Assembly (NCBI RefSeq): GCF_014596975.1 | Contig: NZ_JACVXD010000009.1 | Span: forward strand, 46,930-110,929 | Length of the DNA stretch: 64,000 nt | Direction: 5' to 3' | Source: Aestuariibaculum marinum | Lineage (GTDB): Bacteria > Bacteroidota > Bacteroidia > Flavobacteriales > Flavobacteriaceae | Shown: positions 1 to 10,096 of the stretch, piece by piece | How the letters are laid out: every line of letters starts with the position of its first letter | Position numbering within the stretch: the stretch's first letter is position 1 | Position numbers and translations under genes: made by a program | Notes under the pieces: model-generated | Told to the model about the DNA's origin: nothing | Databases searched by the model: none | What the model saw: the letters and a program-made list of their open reading frames with translations, nothing else

Positions 1-28
1 GACTTTTTAATTTTATAATAAAAACAGA

Positions 29-1987
<1,959 letters not shown>

Positions 1988-2020
1988 TTATCTTAAATTT
2001 TAATCTAGTTATCGCATAAA

Positions 2021-2044
2021 AAAATGACGCACGTGCATCATTTT
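2021..2044. promoter_or_regulatory. Palindrome at the predicted gyrB transcription start
   Basis: A 24-base near-perfect palindrome with core ATGACGCACGTGCATCAT (one mismatched pair) lies about 5-28 bases inside the predicted gyrB transcript, 43 bases before the ATG. It could be an operator for a dimeric regulator or a 5'UTR hairpin. No regulator is identified. Confidence 0.5.
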
Positions 2045-2055
2045 ATCAGTACAAA

Positions 2056-2084
2056 CAAATATACGAAATAACAAACCTTTCAAA
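2056..2084 (-). promoter_or_regulatory. gyrB promoter
   Basis: On the minus strand, TATATTTG (2056-2063) matches the Bacteroidetes -7 consensus TAnnTTTG. TTTG at 2081-2084 lies 17 bases upstream as a -33 element. Predicted start near 2050 gives a 5'UTR of about 70 bases. This lies in the 426-base gyrB/porin intergenic region, in which I see otherwise only the palindrome at 2021-2044 and the porin -7 box. Confidence 0.7.
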
Positions 2085-2367
2085 AAGCTTTTTATCGACT
2101 TTATCCATAAATTATCAACAATTGTTAATTACTTAAAAACGCCTTAAATCGCTTAAAAAGCACCTTAAAATGGATTTTACTAATTTTAATCAATTCCTGA
2201 AATCTAATTTTTCACAAAATCGATTACAACGTATTTAAACCCTTATTTTCTTTCTCTTAACCAACCAAAAAAACAGATTTTTGAATAAAATTCCGTCTAT
2301 TTATTTTAAATGGTTTAATTTCATATCAAACATGATGTTTGTCACATTTTCATCATTTAGTTAGCTA

Positions 2368-2375
2368 TAACTTTG
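2368..2375 (+). promoter_or_regulatory. -7 element for the porin gene
   Basis: TAACTTTG matches TAnnTTTG and sits 29 bases before the ATG at 2405. No well-spaced -33 TTG is visible: the nearest upstream TTTG is about 26 bases away. Confidence 0.5.
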
Positions 2376-2404
2376 CCTAAACTATAAAATAACTTACCAC
2401 CGTT

Positions 2405-3670
2405 ATGAAAATAAACAACCAGACCTTTACACTTTGCTTAATACTATCTTTAATACTTCCTGCAACAGTATTAAGTCAAGAAAATGAAAAATTTAAACCT
2501 ACCTTAAACTGGAATATTACTTCGCAATTTTGGCTCAGGTATTCCGACTTGAATGATGGTTCTGAAATACATGGTGAACCGACCAACGAGTTTTTCGATA
2601 TATCTATTCGTAGGTTGCGTATTCCTGTATCCTCTCAAATCACCCCTAAAATATATGCTTATGCTATGTTTGGAGGGAATAATTATAACTTTAAAGGCGA
2701 TACCTTCCCTATTGGAGTTTTAGACTTATATGCAGAATATTCTTTTGCTAAATATTTTGAAGTTGGCTTTGGAAAATCGGGTTGGCAAGGCTTAAACCGT
2801 TGGAATATTCGTTCCAGTAAAACATTAATGGGATTAGACTCTCCTTTATTTACTTTAAACTCTGTTGAAATTAATGATGACATAGGTCGCCTATTCGGGT
2901 TTTGGGTTAAAGGTCAGGCTGGCAAATTCGATTATAGAATGACATTTAACAGACCTTTTTATGTCCAAAAAATTCCTGATGGAGCTGTTAACTTTGCCAA
3001 CAACAAACCTAGGGTAAAAAGTTCTGCCTACGTAAAATATCAGTTCTTTGAACATGAATCTAACAAATCTGCCTATCAAACAGGTACTTATTTGCAAAAG
3101 AAAAAAGTGTTTAATATAGGAGGTGGTTTTCAATTTCAACCAGAAGCCATGAGTGACGGAGACGCAAACCTTGAAGACACTAACATTTACGACATTTCGC
3201 ACTTTGCAGCAGATTCGTTCTTAAACCTTCCGTTATCAAATGGCAATGCAATTACGGCTTACTTGGGCTATTTCAATTATGATTTTGGAAAAGACTACAT
3301 CCGAAATGTTGGAGCGAATAACCCAACAACCGGAGGCGGAACGGACTTTAATGGCTCAGGTGTCGCATTCCCAATGATTGGGACAGGAACAACCTGGTAC
3401 GGACAGTTTGGTTATGCCTTTAAACAAACTCAAGTTTTAAACCTTCCTACGGTTATCCAACCTAATATTGCTGTTCAACATTCTGACTGGGATGCTTTAA
3501 ATGAAAATATGACGGTTTACGATTTTACAGTAAACTTCCTGGTAAATGGGTCTCACGGTAATAAATTAAGTTTAGGATATCAGCACCGACCTATATTTGA
3601 TGCTGTTACTTTAGAGCAAAAAGACTATAAAGGTATGGCGGTTCTGCAATATCAAATTTCGTTTCACTAA
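2405..3670 (+). CDS. Outer-membrane porin (phosphate-selective porin O/P-like)
   Basis: A 421-residue protein with a Sec signal peptide (residues 1 to about 24, ending VLSQ) followed by alternating aromatic and polar beta-strand segments and the C-terminal aromatic pattern QYQISFH typical of outer-membrane beta-barrels. The opening WNITSQFWLRYSDLN and IRRLRIPVSSQITPKIYAY resemble the OprP/OprO-type porin family of Bacteroidetes. The substrate cannot be told from sequence. It is monocistronic, with its own -7 box. No clear terminator hairpin follows; the next transcript is the gat leader. Confidence 0.75.
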   Translation: MKINNQTFTLCLILSLILPATVLSQENEKFKPTLNWNITSQFWLRYSDLNDGSEIHGEPTNEFFDISIRRLRIPVSSQITPKIYAYAMFGGNNYNFKGDTFPIGVLDLYAEYSFAKYFEVGFGKSGWQGLNRWNIRSSKTLMGLDSPLFTLNSVEINDDIGRLFGFWVKGQAGKFDYRMTFNRPFYVQKIPDGAVNFANNKPRVKSSAYVKYQFFEHESNKSAYQTGTYLQKKKVFNIGGGFQFQPEAMSDGDANLEDTNIYDISHFAADSFLNLPLSNGNAITAYLGYFNYDFGKDYIRNVGANNPTTGGGTDFNGSGVAFPMIGTGTTWYGQFGYAFKQTQVLNLPTVIQPNIAVQHSDWDALNENMTVYDFTVNFLVNGSHGNKLSLGYQHRPIFDAVTLEQKDYKGMAVLQYQISFH

Positions 3671-3802
3671 AATCCATTTTAATAATTAAACCCAAACAAC
3701 GTTTTCATTATATAAACATTAATTTATTTTCAACTTTTTTAATAAATCAATAATACCTTACCGTATACTTAAAAAAATAATGGAAAGTATGTTTATTCTC
3801 TA

Positions 3803-3810
3803 TATCTTTG
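3803..3810 (+). promoter_or_regulatory. -7 element of the gat/aspS leader transcript
   Basis: TATCTTTG matches TAnnTTTG exactly. Predicted transcription start near 3816 would place the leader ORF ATG (3828) about 12 bases into the RNA. No clear -33 TTG is seen. Confidence 0.6.
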
Positions 3811-3827
3811 AGAACGAATAAATAAAA

Positions 3828-3875
3828 ATGACAGTAATTAATAACAATAATAATTTCAATAATCCTAAAAGTTAG
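3828..3875 (+). CDS. Asn-rich leader peptide (15 aa), putative attenuator sensor
   Basis: The ORF reads ATG to TAG and encodes MTVINNNNNFNNPKS, with seven Asn codons in 15, five of them consecutive at 3840-3854. It lies between a consensus -7 box and an intrinsic terminator upstream of the operon for GatC-like, GatA and GatB-AspRS, whose product is Asn-tRNA(Asn) or Gln-tRNA(Gln). An amino-acid-specific codon run in front of a terminator is the hallmark of ribosome-mediated attenuation. Translation is inferred from the A-rich region before the ATG, which is common in Bacteroidetes. It is too short for normal gene callers. Its function as a sensor is inference. Confidence 0.72.
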   Translation: MTVINNNNNFNNPKS

Positions 3876-3939
3876 GAGAGGAAGGTTATTGTTTAAAATA
3901 TATGTAAAAAGCCTTCCGAGTTCGGAAGGCTTTTTTTTT
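3843..3939 (+). promoter_or_regulatory. Putative trp-type attenuator controlling the gat/aspS operon
   Basis: Four segments are readable. Segment 1 (AACAATAA, 3843-3850, within the Asn codons) is complementary to segment 2 (TTATTGTT, 3886-3893). The overlapping segment GGAAGGTT (3880-3887) is complementary to segment 3 (AGCCTTCC, 3910-3917, one GU pair). Segment 3 also pairs with segment 4 (GGAAGGCT, 3924-3931) to form the terminator. Stalling on Asn codons would mask segment 1 and allow the 2:3 antiterminator. A ribosome reaching the stop at 3873-3875 would cover segment 2 and allow termination. Pairings were read by eye and no folding energy was computed. Confidence 0.68.
3906..3939 (+). 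terminator. Intrinsic terminator inside the gat leader
   Basis: The arms AAAAAGCCTTCCGA (3906-3919) and TCGGAAGGCTTTTT (3922-3935) form a strong hairpin followed by an unbroken run of nine T residues (3931-3939). It ends 20 bases before the GatC-like ATG, so it must be read through for operon expression. It also serves as the 3' end of the short leader RNA. Confidence 0.88.
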
Positions 3940-3959
3940 AACCCATAAATAAATCAGAC

Positions 3960-4229
3960 ATGAGTAAAATTATGACCGTCGACATCTTGTCGAGTATTAA
4001 AGGAGCACAGCCCAGTGAGGCTGTGAACAAATTATTTGATGTAATTAAAAATGCACAAGCAACAAATAACAACTCCTTTAATGACAATCGTAATAACTGC
4101 GTGTCGTTAGATGATTTAAGAGAAGACGAAGTGATTGAAAGTTCTTCTGTTGAAAAGCAAATCATCATCGAAAACTTCCCAAAAGAGAAAAAAGGCTATT
4201 TAGTCGTTTCTAAAATTATAGAAGAATAA
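3960..4229 (+). CDS. Divergent GatC-like subunit of tRNA-dependent amidotransferase
   Basis: An 89-residue protein immediately upstream of gatA (3-base gap). Residues 53-58 (LREDEV) and the following IESSSVEKQIIIENFP with KGYLVVSKIIEE reproduce the C-terminal half of GatC, where LREDEV, a helix with alternating E/K, then a DGYFxVPKII-like strand are conserved. The N-terminal 50 residues do not look like the usual GatC helical pair and include an Asn-rich run, residues 36-46 (NNNSFNDNRNN). In known complexes GatC wraps around GatA and GatB. Order C-A-B here supports the assignment. Likely overlooked as hypothetical in automated annotation. Confidence 0.72.
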   Translation: MSKIMTVDILSSIKGAQPSEAVNKLFDVIKNAQATNNNSFNDNRNNCVSLDDLREDEVIESSSVEKQIIIENFPKEKKGYLVVSKIIEE

Positions 4230-4232
4230 CAC

Positions 4233-5633
4233 ATGGAATCTCAAATACATAAAATTCACCAGCAACTTGCAAATAAAGAGATGTCCTGCGTTGCTTTGGT
4301 TACAGAAAAATTAAACGCTTTAAAAGCAAATACACACAATACCGTAAACTCCACTTTAGACGATTTAGCGCTTGATTTAGCGACAAAAGTTGATGCTAAA
4401 ATTGCCAATGGTGAATCTATTGGTTTATTAGAAGGCATCCCTTTTGGTATTAAAGATGTTTACATGCTGCAAGGCACAACAACCACAGCGAGTTCTGATT
4501 TGCTGAAAAATTACAAATCGGCTTACACCGCAACGGCTATTCAAAAATTATTAGATGCCGGAGCCATTCCTGTAGTTAAAGAAAACTGCGATAGTTTTGG
4601 TCACGGTTCATCTTCTGAAAACACCATTTTCGGATCGGTTAAAAATGCTATTAACCCTAACCTTGTTGGTGGTGGGTCCAGTGGTGGTTCGGCAGTAAAT
4701 GTAGCTAAAGATTATACGGTATTTTCTATTGGTGGCGATACCGGTGGTTCTGTGCGTCAGCCAGCTGGTTACAACCATGTGTATGGTTTAAAACCGACTT
4801 ACGGACGTATTTCGCGCTACGGCTTAATGGCTTATGCGTCGTCTACCGACTGTGTTGGCCCTATTGCAAAATCGGTTGAAGATATTCGTATTGTTTTAAA
4901 TGTGATGAGTGGTAAAGATATAAAAGATCAAACCTCTTACGCTTCTGCGGAAATTAACGCAGAAAACATTAAAGATACTTCTGAAATTAAATCGGTAGGC
5001 TATTTTAAAAACTTCATTGATAGTGACGCCATCGACCCAAAAATTAAATCGGACTTTTTAAGTACGATTGAAAAAATAAAAGTCAAAGGTATCGAGGTTA
5101 AAGAACTGGATTTCTTCCAATCTGATATTTTGGTATCGACGTATTATACGCTTGCCATGGCCGAAACAGCTTCTAACCTATCGCGTTTAGATGGCTCCAA
5201 CTACGGTAACCGTATTGAAGATAAAAACTTAAAAGAATCTTACGCCATAACTCGTTCAGAGAATTTTTCAGAAGAAACCAAACGACGCATTGTTGGTGGA
5301 AACCAGGTATTATCACAAGGATTTTCAGATGAAATTTATTTAAAAAGTTTAGCACTTCGCGATGCCATTTCAGAAAACTTTGAAGACGATTTTAAAGATG
5401 TTGATATTATCTTATCACCTGTAACACCAAGCACACCGCCAGAAATTGGCAACAGTTTAAAAGATCCGCACGCTATGTATTTAAGCGATGCATATACCGT
5501 TGGATTCAGCCTTGGACAATTACCAACATTAACGGTTCCGCAAGGTACAGAAACAGGCTTACAAATTACAGCCGCAAAAACGAATGACGAACTTGTTTTG
5601 AAGTTTGCTAACTTCTTAAAAGATACGATATAA
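4233..5633 (+). CDS. gatA: Glutamyl/aspartyl-tRNA amidotransferase subunit A
   Basis: Glutamine-hydrolysing amidase subunit (466 aa) of GatCAB, which releases ammonia for conversion of misacylated Asp-tRNA(Asn) or Glu-tRNA(Gln). The amidase signature is intact: catalytic Lys74 (GIPFGIKDVY), cis-Ser149 and nucleophile Ser173 (GGGSSGGSAV then GGDTGGSVRQPA), the Ser-cisSer-Lys triad of this family. The gene follows the GatC-like ORF by 3 bases, and its stop codon overlaps the start of the gatB-aspS fusion (TAATG), so translation is probably coupled. Regulation is predicted to be through the leader attenuator. Confidence 0.93.
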   Translation: MESQIHKIHQQLANKEMSCVALVTEKLNALKANTHNTVNSTLDDLALDLATKVDAKIANGESIGLLEGIPFGIKDVYMLQGTTTTASSDLLKNYKSAYTATAIQKLLDAGAIPVVKENCDSFGHGSSSENTIFGSVKNAINPNLVGGGSSGGSAVNVAKDYTVFSIGGDTGGSVRQPAGYNHVYGLKPTYGRISRYGLMAYASSTDCVGPIAKSVEDIRIVLNVMSGKDIKDQTSYASAEINAENIKDTSEIKSVGYFKNFIDSDAIDPKIKSDFLSTIEKIKVKGIEVKELDFFQSDILVSTYYTLAMAETASNLSRLDGSNYGNRIEDKNLKESYAITRSENFSEETKRRIVGGNQVLSQGFSDEIYLKSLALRDAISENFEDDFKDVDIILSPVTPSTPPEIGNSLKDPHAMYLSDAYTVGFSLGQLPTLTVPQGTETGLQITAAKTNDELVLKFANFLKDTI

Positions 5634-8600
5634 TGGAATTAGAACAATTAGACGCGCTTTTAAAAGCCTACGAATTAGAATTGGTTATCGGACTGGAAAC
5701 TCACGTACGATTAAACACTAAAACCAAACTGTTTTGTTCTTGCCCTAATCAGGAAATTGAAACACCTAACCAAAATATATGTTCAGTTTGTACTGGGCAA
5801 ATGGGGGTTTTACCCGCCGTAAATAAAGAAGCTGTTAAAAAGGCTATTTATTTTGGTAAAGCTGTAAAATCGACCTTTTCCAACGAGGTGATTTCATGGG
5901 ATAGAAAACATTACGAATACCCGGACAACCCGAAAAACATACAAATTACGCAGTTTCACAACCCCATTATTCCAGATGGGCAAGTGTCTTGTTTTCGTAA
6001 CGACGGATCACAATTCACCGTAAACTTAACACAAGTTCATATAGAAGAAGACGCTGCGAAATTGATGCACGAAAAAACGGTTTCTTTGGTAGATTTCAAC
6101 AAAGCTGGTGTACCACTAATTGAAATTGTTACAGAGCCTTGTATTCGTCATATTGAAGATGCTTCAACCTACGCGCAGTACATTCAACGTATTGTTCAGA
6201 ATTTAAAAATATCTGAAGCCAATCTGGAAAAAGGAGAATTTAAGTCGGATGTTTCAGTATCACTTCGTAAAAAACATTCGTATGCATTAAATCCGCGTAC
6301 CGAAATTAAAAACTTAAACTCGTTTAAGTTTATGGTCGATGCTTTAAAAGAAGAAGTTGAAAAACAACTAAACTATTACATCGAACATAAAGAATTCAGA
6401 CCAGATCAAACTACCGTGCTTTGGGATGCCGATTTAAAGCAAACCAAAACCATGCGTAAAAAGGAATACGAGGCTGATTACCGTTTTATTTCCGAGCCAG
6501 ACTTACCTTTTGTATGCATAAAAGATGTGGTAGAATCGATTGATGTTGATGTGAGTTCATTGCCTTTTGCGGTAGAATCGATTTTAATTAAAGGCGGCGT
6601 TTTACCTCAGGACGCTAAGTTTTTCACAGCAGATTCTTTACGTTCTGAAACCTTTGTAGCTATTAACGATGTTATTCAAGATCCGTCGTTTGTGGCCAAA
6701 ACATTAACCAACAATATCAAACCTGAAGAATACGGAGACATTCACCGTGTTGAGCATTTAATTGAAATTTTCCAGCTGTTTAAATCGGAAAAAATCACCT
6801 CTGTTTTGGTTCAAAATGCGATTACTGAATATTTAAAAGACAGACACTTTGATTACAACCAATATTTTGATGAGAACACCATTTCTGAGGACAAAATTCA
6901 GGATGCCATTACTAAAGTCATTTCAGAAAACGAAGCTATAGCTAACGACATTAAAGGAGGAAACCAAGGTAAAGCTGGTATTTTAGTTGGAAAAGTTATT
7001 GCTATTATTGGCAAAGGTGCTTCCGGAAAAGTGATTCGCGAAGGAATTTTAAATGCGCTTCAAGCGGATAATACTTTAATTTCGTCAGCAGAAACCACAG
7101 TAAAAACAAAGGCTGAAGCTCAAGCATCTTCTAAAAAAGAACAGGAAGAAGTTTTACCTAAAATCCCTATGGTCATTAAAGAAGAATATCGCACTCATTT
7201 AATTACCGATATTAATGATAATAGTATTACCCAGGAAGTCACTTTTGCGGGATGGGTAGCCAGCGTACGTGACCACGGCGAATTAATTTTCATCGACCTA
7301 AGAGATTCAAGCGCAGAGAAATTTCAGATACGTTTAAGTCGCGAGTCATTCCCTAACCTTGATGAACTAGTTCGATTAAAACCTGAGTCGGTAATCACGG
7401 TTTCAGGAATCATTGTTCAGCGTAAAGAAGATGACTACAATGCCGCGTTACGCACCGGAAAAATAGAACTTGAAGCTAAAGAACTTGATATTTTAAATCT
7501 TTCAAGAACACTGCCGTTTGAAATAAAACGGGCGACAAAAACTAATGAAAACACCCGTTTCCAATATAAATATTTAGATCACAGAAATGACGATGTGCGT
7601 CGTACCATCGTGAACCGACATAAAGTAATTAAGCTGCTTCGTGATATTTTAGATGAACAGGATTTCCTTGAAATAGAAACACCTATTTTAAGTGCCGGAA
7701 CCGATGAAGGGGCTCGTGAATTTATTGTTCCTTCAAGAAAACAAGCTGGCGCATTTTACACGCTACCACAAGCACCACAGCAGTTTAAACAAATGTTAAT
7801 GGTGAGTGGTTATGAAAAATATTTCCAGATTGCACGTTGTTTTAGAGATGAAGACTCGCGTGGTGACAGACAACCAGAGTTTACGCAGCTAGATATTGAG
7901 ATGGCGTATGCCAGCATGCAGCAAATAATAGATTTAAACACCAAAATGTTTAACGAGGTGGTGACTAAAATCTATGGCAACAAATGGAAACTTCACCCGT
8001 TTGAAGTGTTGACATACAAAGAAGCGATGAACAATTACGGTTGTGACCGACCTGACTTACGTTTTGGATTGAAACTTAAGGATATTACCGAGATAGTAAA
8101 AGACACCACATTCCAAGTGTTTAGTAAACCTATTGAAGAAGGTGGAATTGTAAAATGTATCAAGGTTACCGCTGAAGAGCAAGGTAAAAAACGCCTATCG
8201 AAAGGTCAAATTGAAAAATTAACCGGCATTGCTCAGCAACACGGTTTAGGTGGTTTAGCCTACATCATCGTCAATGAAGACGATTTACAATCGCCAATTA
8301 TTAAATTCTTAGGTGAAGATATCGCTGCAGGAATTATTGAAGCCACAAATGCTCAAGTTGGCGATATTGTATTCTTCTCGGCTGCCGATTATGCAACAGC
8401 TAACAAAGCTCTAGATGCTGTTCGTCAGGAATTAGGAAGCATGCTAAAATTAATCAACCCTAAGGAATTAAGACCAGCATGGGTAGTTGATTTCCCAATG
8501 TTTGAAAAAACCGATGAAGGCCGCTGGACCTTTACCCACAACCCGTTCTCGATGCCTGCAGTTTACGACATCGAAAAACACATGAATGGCAAAGAAGAAG

Positions 8601-8965
8601 AAATCGGATCGATAATCGCGCAACAATACGATTTAATTCTGAATGGTTATGAAATTGGAGGCGGTTCTGTGCGTGCACACAAACCAGAAATTCTGGAAGC
8701 TACCTATAAAAACATGGGCTACAACAAAGAAGAAATGATGAAGAGTGTTGGCACTATCTACAAGTCGTTCCATTACGGAGCTCCGCCACACGGTGGTATT
8801 GCCTGGGGTGTAGACCGATTAATGATGATTTTAGAAAAGAAAAACTCTATTCGAGAAGTCATGGCCTTCCCTAAAACAGGAACCAGCGAAGATTTACTGT
8901 TTGGTGCTCCCTCGATGCTTTCAGATAAAAAAGTAGAAGAAATGAATGTAAAAATCATGAAATAA
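5633..8965 (+). CDS. gatB-aspS: Fusion of GatB amidotransferase subunit and aspartyl-tRNA synthetase
   Basis: A single 1110-residue ORF. Residues about 15-485 are GatB (IGLETHVRLNTKTKLFC, the Cys-containing cradle domain, GVPLIEIVTEP, and a YqeY-like tail with GKAGILVGKVIAII). A charged linker (about 485-515) leads to a complete bacterial-type AspRS: OB-fold anticodon domain (FAGWVASVRDHGELIFIDLR), motif 2 (FRDEDSRGDRQPEFTQLD), GAD insertion, and motif 3 (GGIAWGVDRLMMIL). One polypeptide would charge Asp and host the amidation step, a covalent transamidosome. The fusion type is known from Flavobacteriia. No stop or frameshift separates the parts. Followed by a terminator at 8992-9023. Confidence 0.95.
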   Translation: MELEQLDALLKAYELELVIGLETHVRLNTKTKLFCSCPNQEIETPNQNICSVCTGQMGVLPAVNKEAVKKAIYFGKAVKSTFSNEVISWDRKHYEYPDNPKNIQITQFHNPIIPDGQVSCFRNDGSQFTVNLTQVHIEEDAAKLMHEKTVSLVDFNKAGVPLIEIVTEPCIRHIEDASTYAQYIQRIVQNLKISEANLEKGEFKSDVSVSLRKKHSYALNPRTEIKNLNSFKFMVDALKEEVEKQLNYYIEHKEFRPDQTTVLWDADLKQTKTMRKKEYEADYRFISEPDLPFVCIKDVVESIDVDVSSLPFAVESILIKGGVLPQDAKFFTADSLRSETFVAINDVIQDPSFVAKTLTNNIKPEEYGDIHRVEHLIEIFQLFKSEKITSVLVQNAITEYLKDRHFDYNQYFDENTISEDKIQDAITKVISENEAIANDIKGGNQGKAGILVGKVIAIIGKGASGKVIREGILNALQADNTLISSAETTVKTKAEAQASSKKEQEEVLPKIPMVIKEEYRTHLITDINDNSITQEVTFAGWVASVRDHGELIFIDLRDSSAEKFQIRLSRESFPNLDELVRLKPESVITVSGIIVQRKEDDYNAALRTGKIELEAKELDILNLSRTLPFEIKRATKTNENTRFQYKYLDHRNDDVRRTIVNRHKVIKLLRDILDEQDFLEIETPILSAGTDEGAREFIVPSRKQAGAFYTLPQAPQQFKQMLMVSGYEKYFQIARCFRDEDSRGDRQPEFTQLDIEMAYASMQQIIDLNTKMFNEVVTKIYGNKWKLHPFEVLTYKEAMNNYGCDRPDLRFGLKLKDITEIVKDTTFQVFSKPIEEGGIVKCIKVTAEEQGKKRLSKGQIEKLTGIAQQHGLGGLAYIIVNEDDLQSPIIKFLGEDIAAGIIEATNAQVGDIVFFSAADYATANKALDAVRQELGSMLKLINPKELRPAWVVDFPMFEKTDEGRWTFTHNPFSMPAVYDIEKHMNGKEEEIGSIIAQQYDLILNGYEIGGGSVRAHKPEILEATYKNMGYNKEEMMKSVGTIYKSFHYGAPPHGGIAWGVDRLMMILEKKNSIREVMAFPKTGTSEDLLFGAPSMLSDKKVEEMNVKIMK

Positions 8966-8991
8966 TAATGATTTAAACAGTCATAACTTAA

Positions 8992-9023
8992 AAAAGCTTC
9001 AGAGGTTTCTGAAGCTTTTTTTT
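8992..9023 (+). terminator. Terminator of the gat/aspS operon
   Basis: AAAAGCTTCAGA / TCTGAAGCTTTT hairpin with a short GGTT-type loop followed by a run of T, 26 bases after the fusion gene stop codon. Confidence 0.85.
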
Positions 9024-9144
9024 ATTCTTCATTATTAAACAAATTCAAATTTTAACAGTCCTACTTAAGATTTAGAAAAACATTAAGAATATTTCAACTT
9101 ATCTTTAAATCACATTAACAATTAAAACAACTAATATCAATTTT

Positions 9145-9672
9145 ATGAAAAAATCAACTTTATTAACCACACTTGCCTTTGCTTTTGTGATGTTATTTTC
9201 AGTAAACTCTCAGGCCCAAAAATTTGCAAAATTAGACAAAAGTCCTTTGGACATCGCTTACTTCAGAACGAATAGAAATGCTGCCCCAATGGCAAAAGTA
9301 ATATACAGCAGACCACAACTTAACGGTAGAGCTTTAGCTACTTTAGCGCCTAACGGAAAAGTATGGAGAACCGGTGCTAATGAAGCTTCTGAAATAAAAT
9401 TTTATAACGACTCTAAGTTTGGGGGGAAAGATGTAAAAGCTGGAACTTATGCATTATATACGATTCCTGGAGAAAAAGAATGGACTATAATTTTAAGCTC
9501 AGACACCGATGTTTGGGGCGCTTACAATTACAAAGAAAGCAATGATGTATTGCGCGTAAAAGCTCCAGTAACCCAAGGGGAATCTATTGAAGCCTTTTCA
9601 ATTGCATTCGATAATACCAATATGTTTTTAGCCTGGGGCACCACTAGAGTCGCTGTACCTATTAGTCAGTAA
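9145..9672 (+). CDS. DUF2911 domain secreted protein
   Basis: A 175-residue protein with a clear signal peptide (residues 1-24, ending NSQAQ). The rest is a DUF2911 domain, common in Bacteroidetes: SPLDIAYFRTNR, VIYSRPQLNGR, VWRTGANEASEI and GTYALYTIPGEKEWTIIL are its usual conserved blocks. The biochemical function is unknown. It is expected in the periplasm or at the surface. Monocistronic, convergent with the next gene and sharing a bidirectional terminator with it. Confidence 0.85.
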   Translation: MKKSTLLTTLAFAFVMLFSVNSQAQKFAKLDKSPLDIAYFRTNRNAAPMAKVIYSRPQLNGRALATLAPNGKVWRTGANEASEIKFYNDSKFGGKDVKAGTYALYTIPGEKEWTIILSSDTDVWGAYNYKESNDVLRVKAPVTQGESIEAFSIAFDNTNMFLAWGTTRVAVPISQ

Positions 9673-9690
9673 TTTTAAATTTATTTGCAT

Positions 9691-9724
9691 AAAAAAACGC
9701 CCTGAATTATCAGGGCGTTTTTTT
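9691..9724. terminator. Bidirectional terminator
   Basis: A-run, ACGCCCTGA-loop-TCAGGGCGT stem and T-run between convergent DUF2911 and DUF202 genes; works for both strands and overlaps the last codons region of the minus-strand gene. Confidence 0.88.
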
Positions 9725-10061
9725 ATACACTCTTGTCATCCAAATATTCTGAGAGGTAAAACAATCGTTTTAAACTGCGTTTAAGAACATAAAACCTGTA
9801 AACACCAATTATTAAAAACACAACAGAAAATACCAGTGCCGCAAAAGCTAAATATTTAAAATTAGGATAATCTTTAATTTGAAATAAAGCAAAACTCCCA
9901 ATTAACATATACAACGACGACCTAATATACGATAACAACGTACGTTCATTTGCAAGGCGTGTACGTTCTATAGCCAACTGATCGCGTAAAATAATACGCT
10001 CATCGGGTTTAAATTCGCGACTACTGGGAATTATTTTTTTCCTTTTCATCAAGGCTTTCAT
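9723..10061 (-). CDS. DUF202 family membrane protein
   Basis: A 112-residue protein with the DUF202 signature RDQLAIERTRLANERTLLSYIRSSL before a membrane segment (about residues 48-62), and a second membrane segment (about 68-90). This small family (related to the VTC1-type membrane module) has no defined bacterial function. It lies 35 bases downstream of queE on the same strand and may be co-transcribed with it. Confidence 0.82.
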   Translation of the reverse strand: MKALMKRKKIIPSSREFKPDERIILRDQLAIERTRLANERTLLSYIRSSLYMLIGSFALFQIKDYPNFKYLAFAALVFSVVFLIIGVYRFYVLKRSLKRLFYLSEYLDDKSV

Positions 10062-10096
10062 TTTAAATGTTTACCTTAAAAATACAGTATTTTTAT

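Noticed and set aside
4030..4125. Asn-rich stretch in the GatC-like ORF as simple low-complexity noise.
   Set aside because: Partly set aside: it may be noise, but its closeness in composition to the leader peptide in the same operon made it worth listing under the GatC finding.
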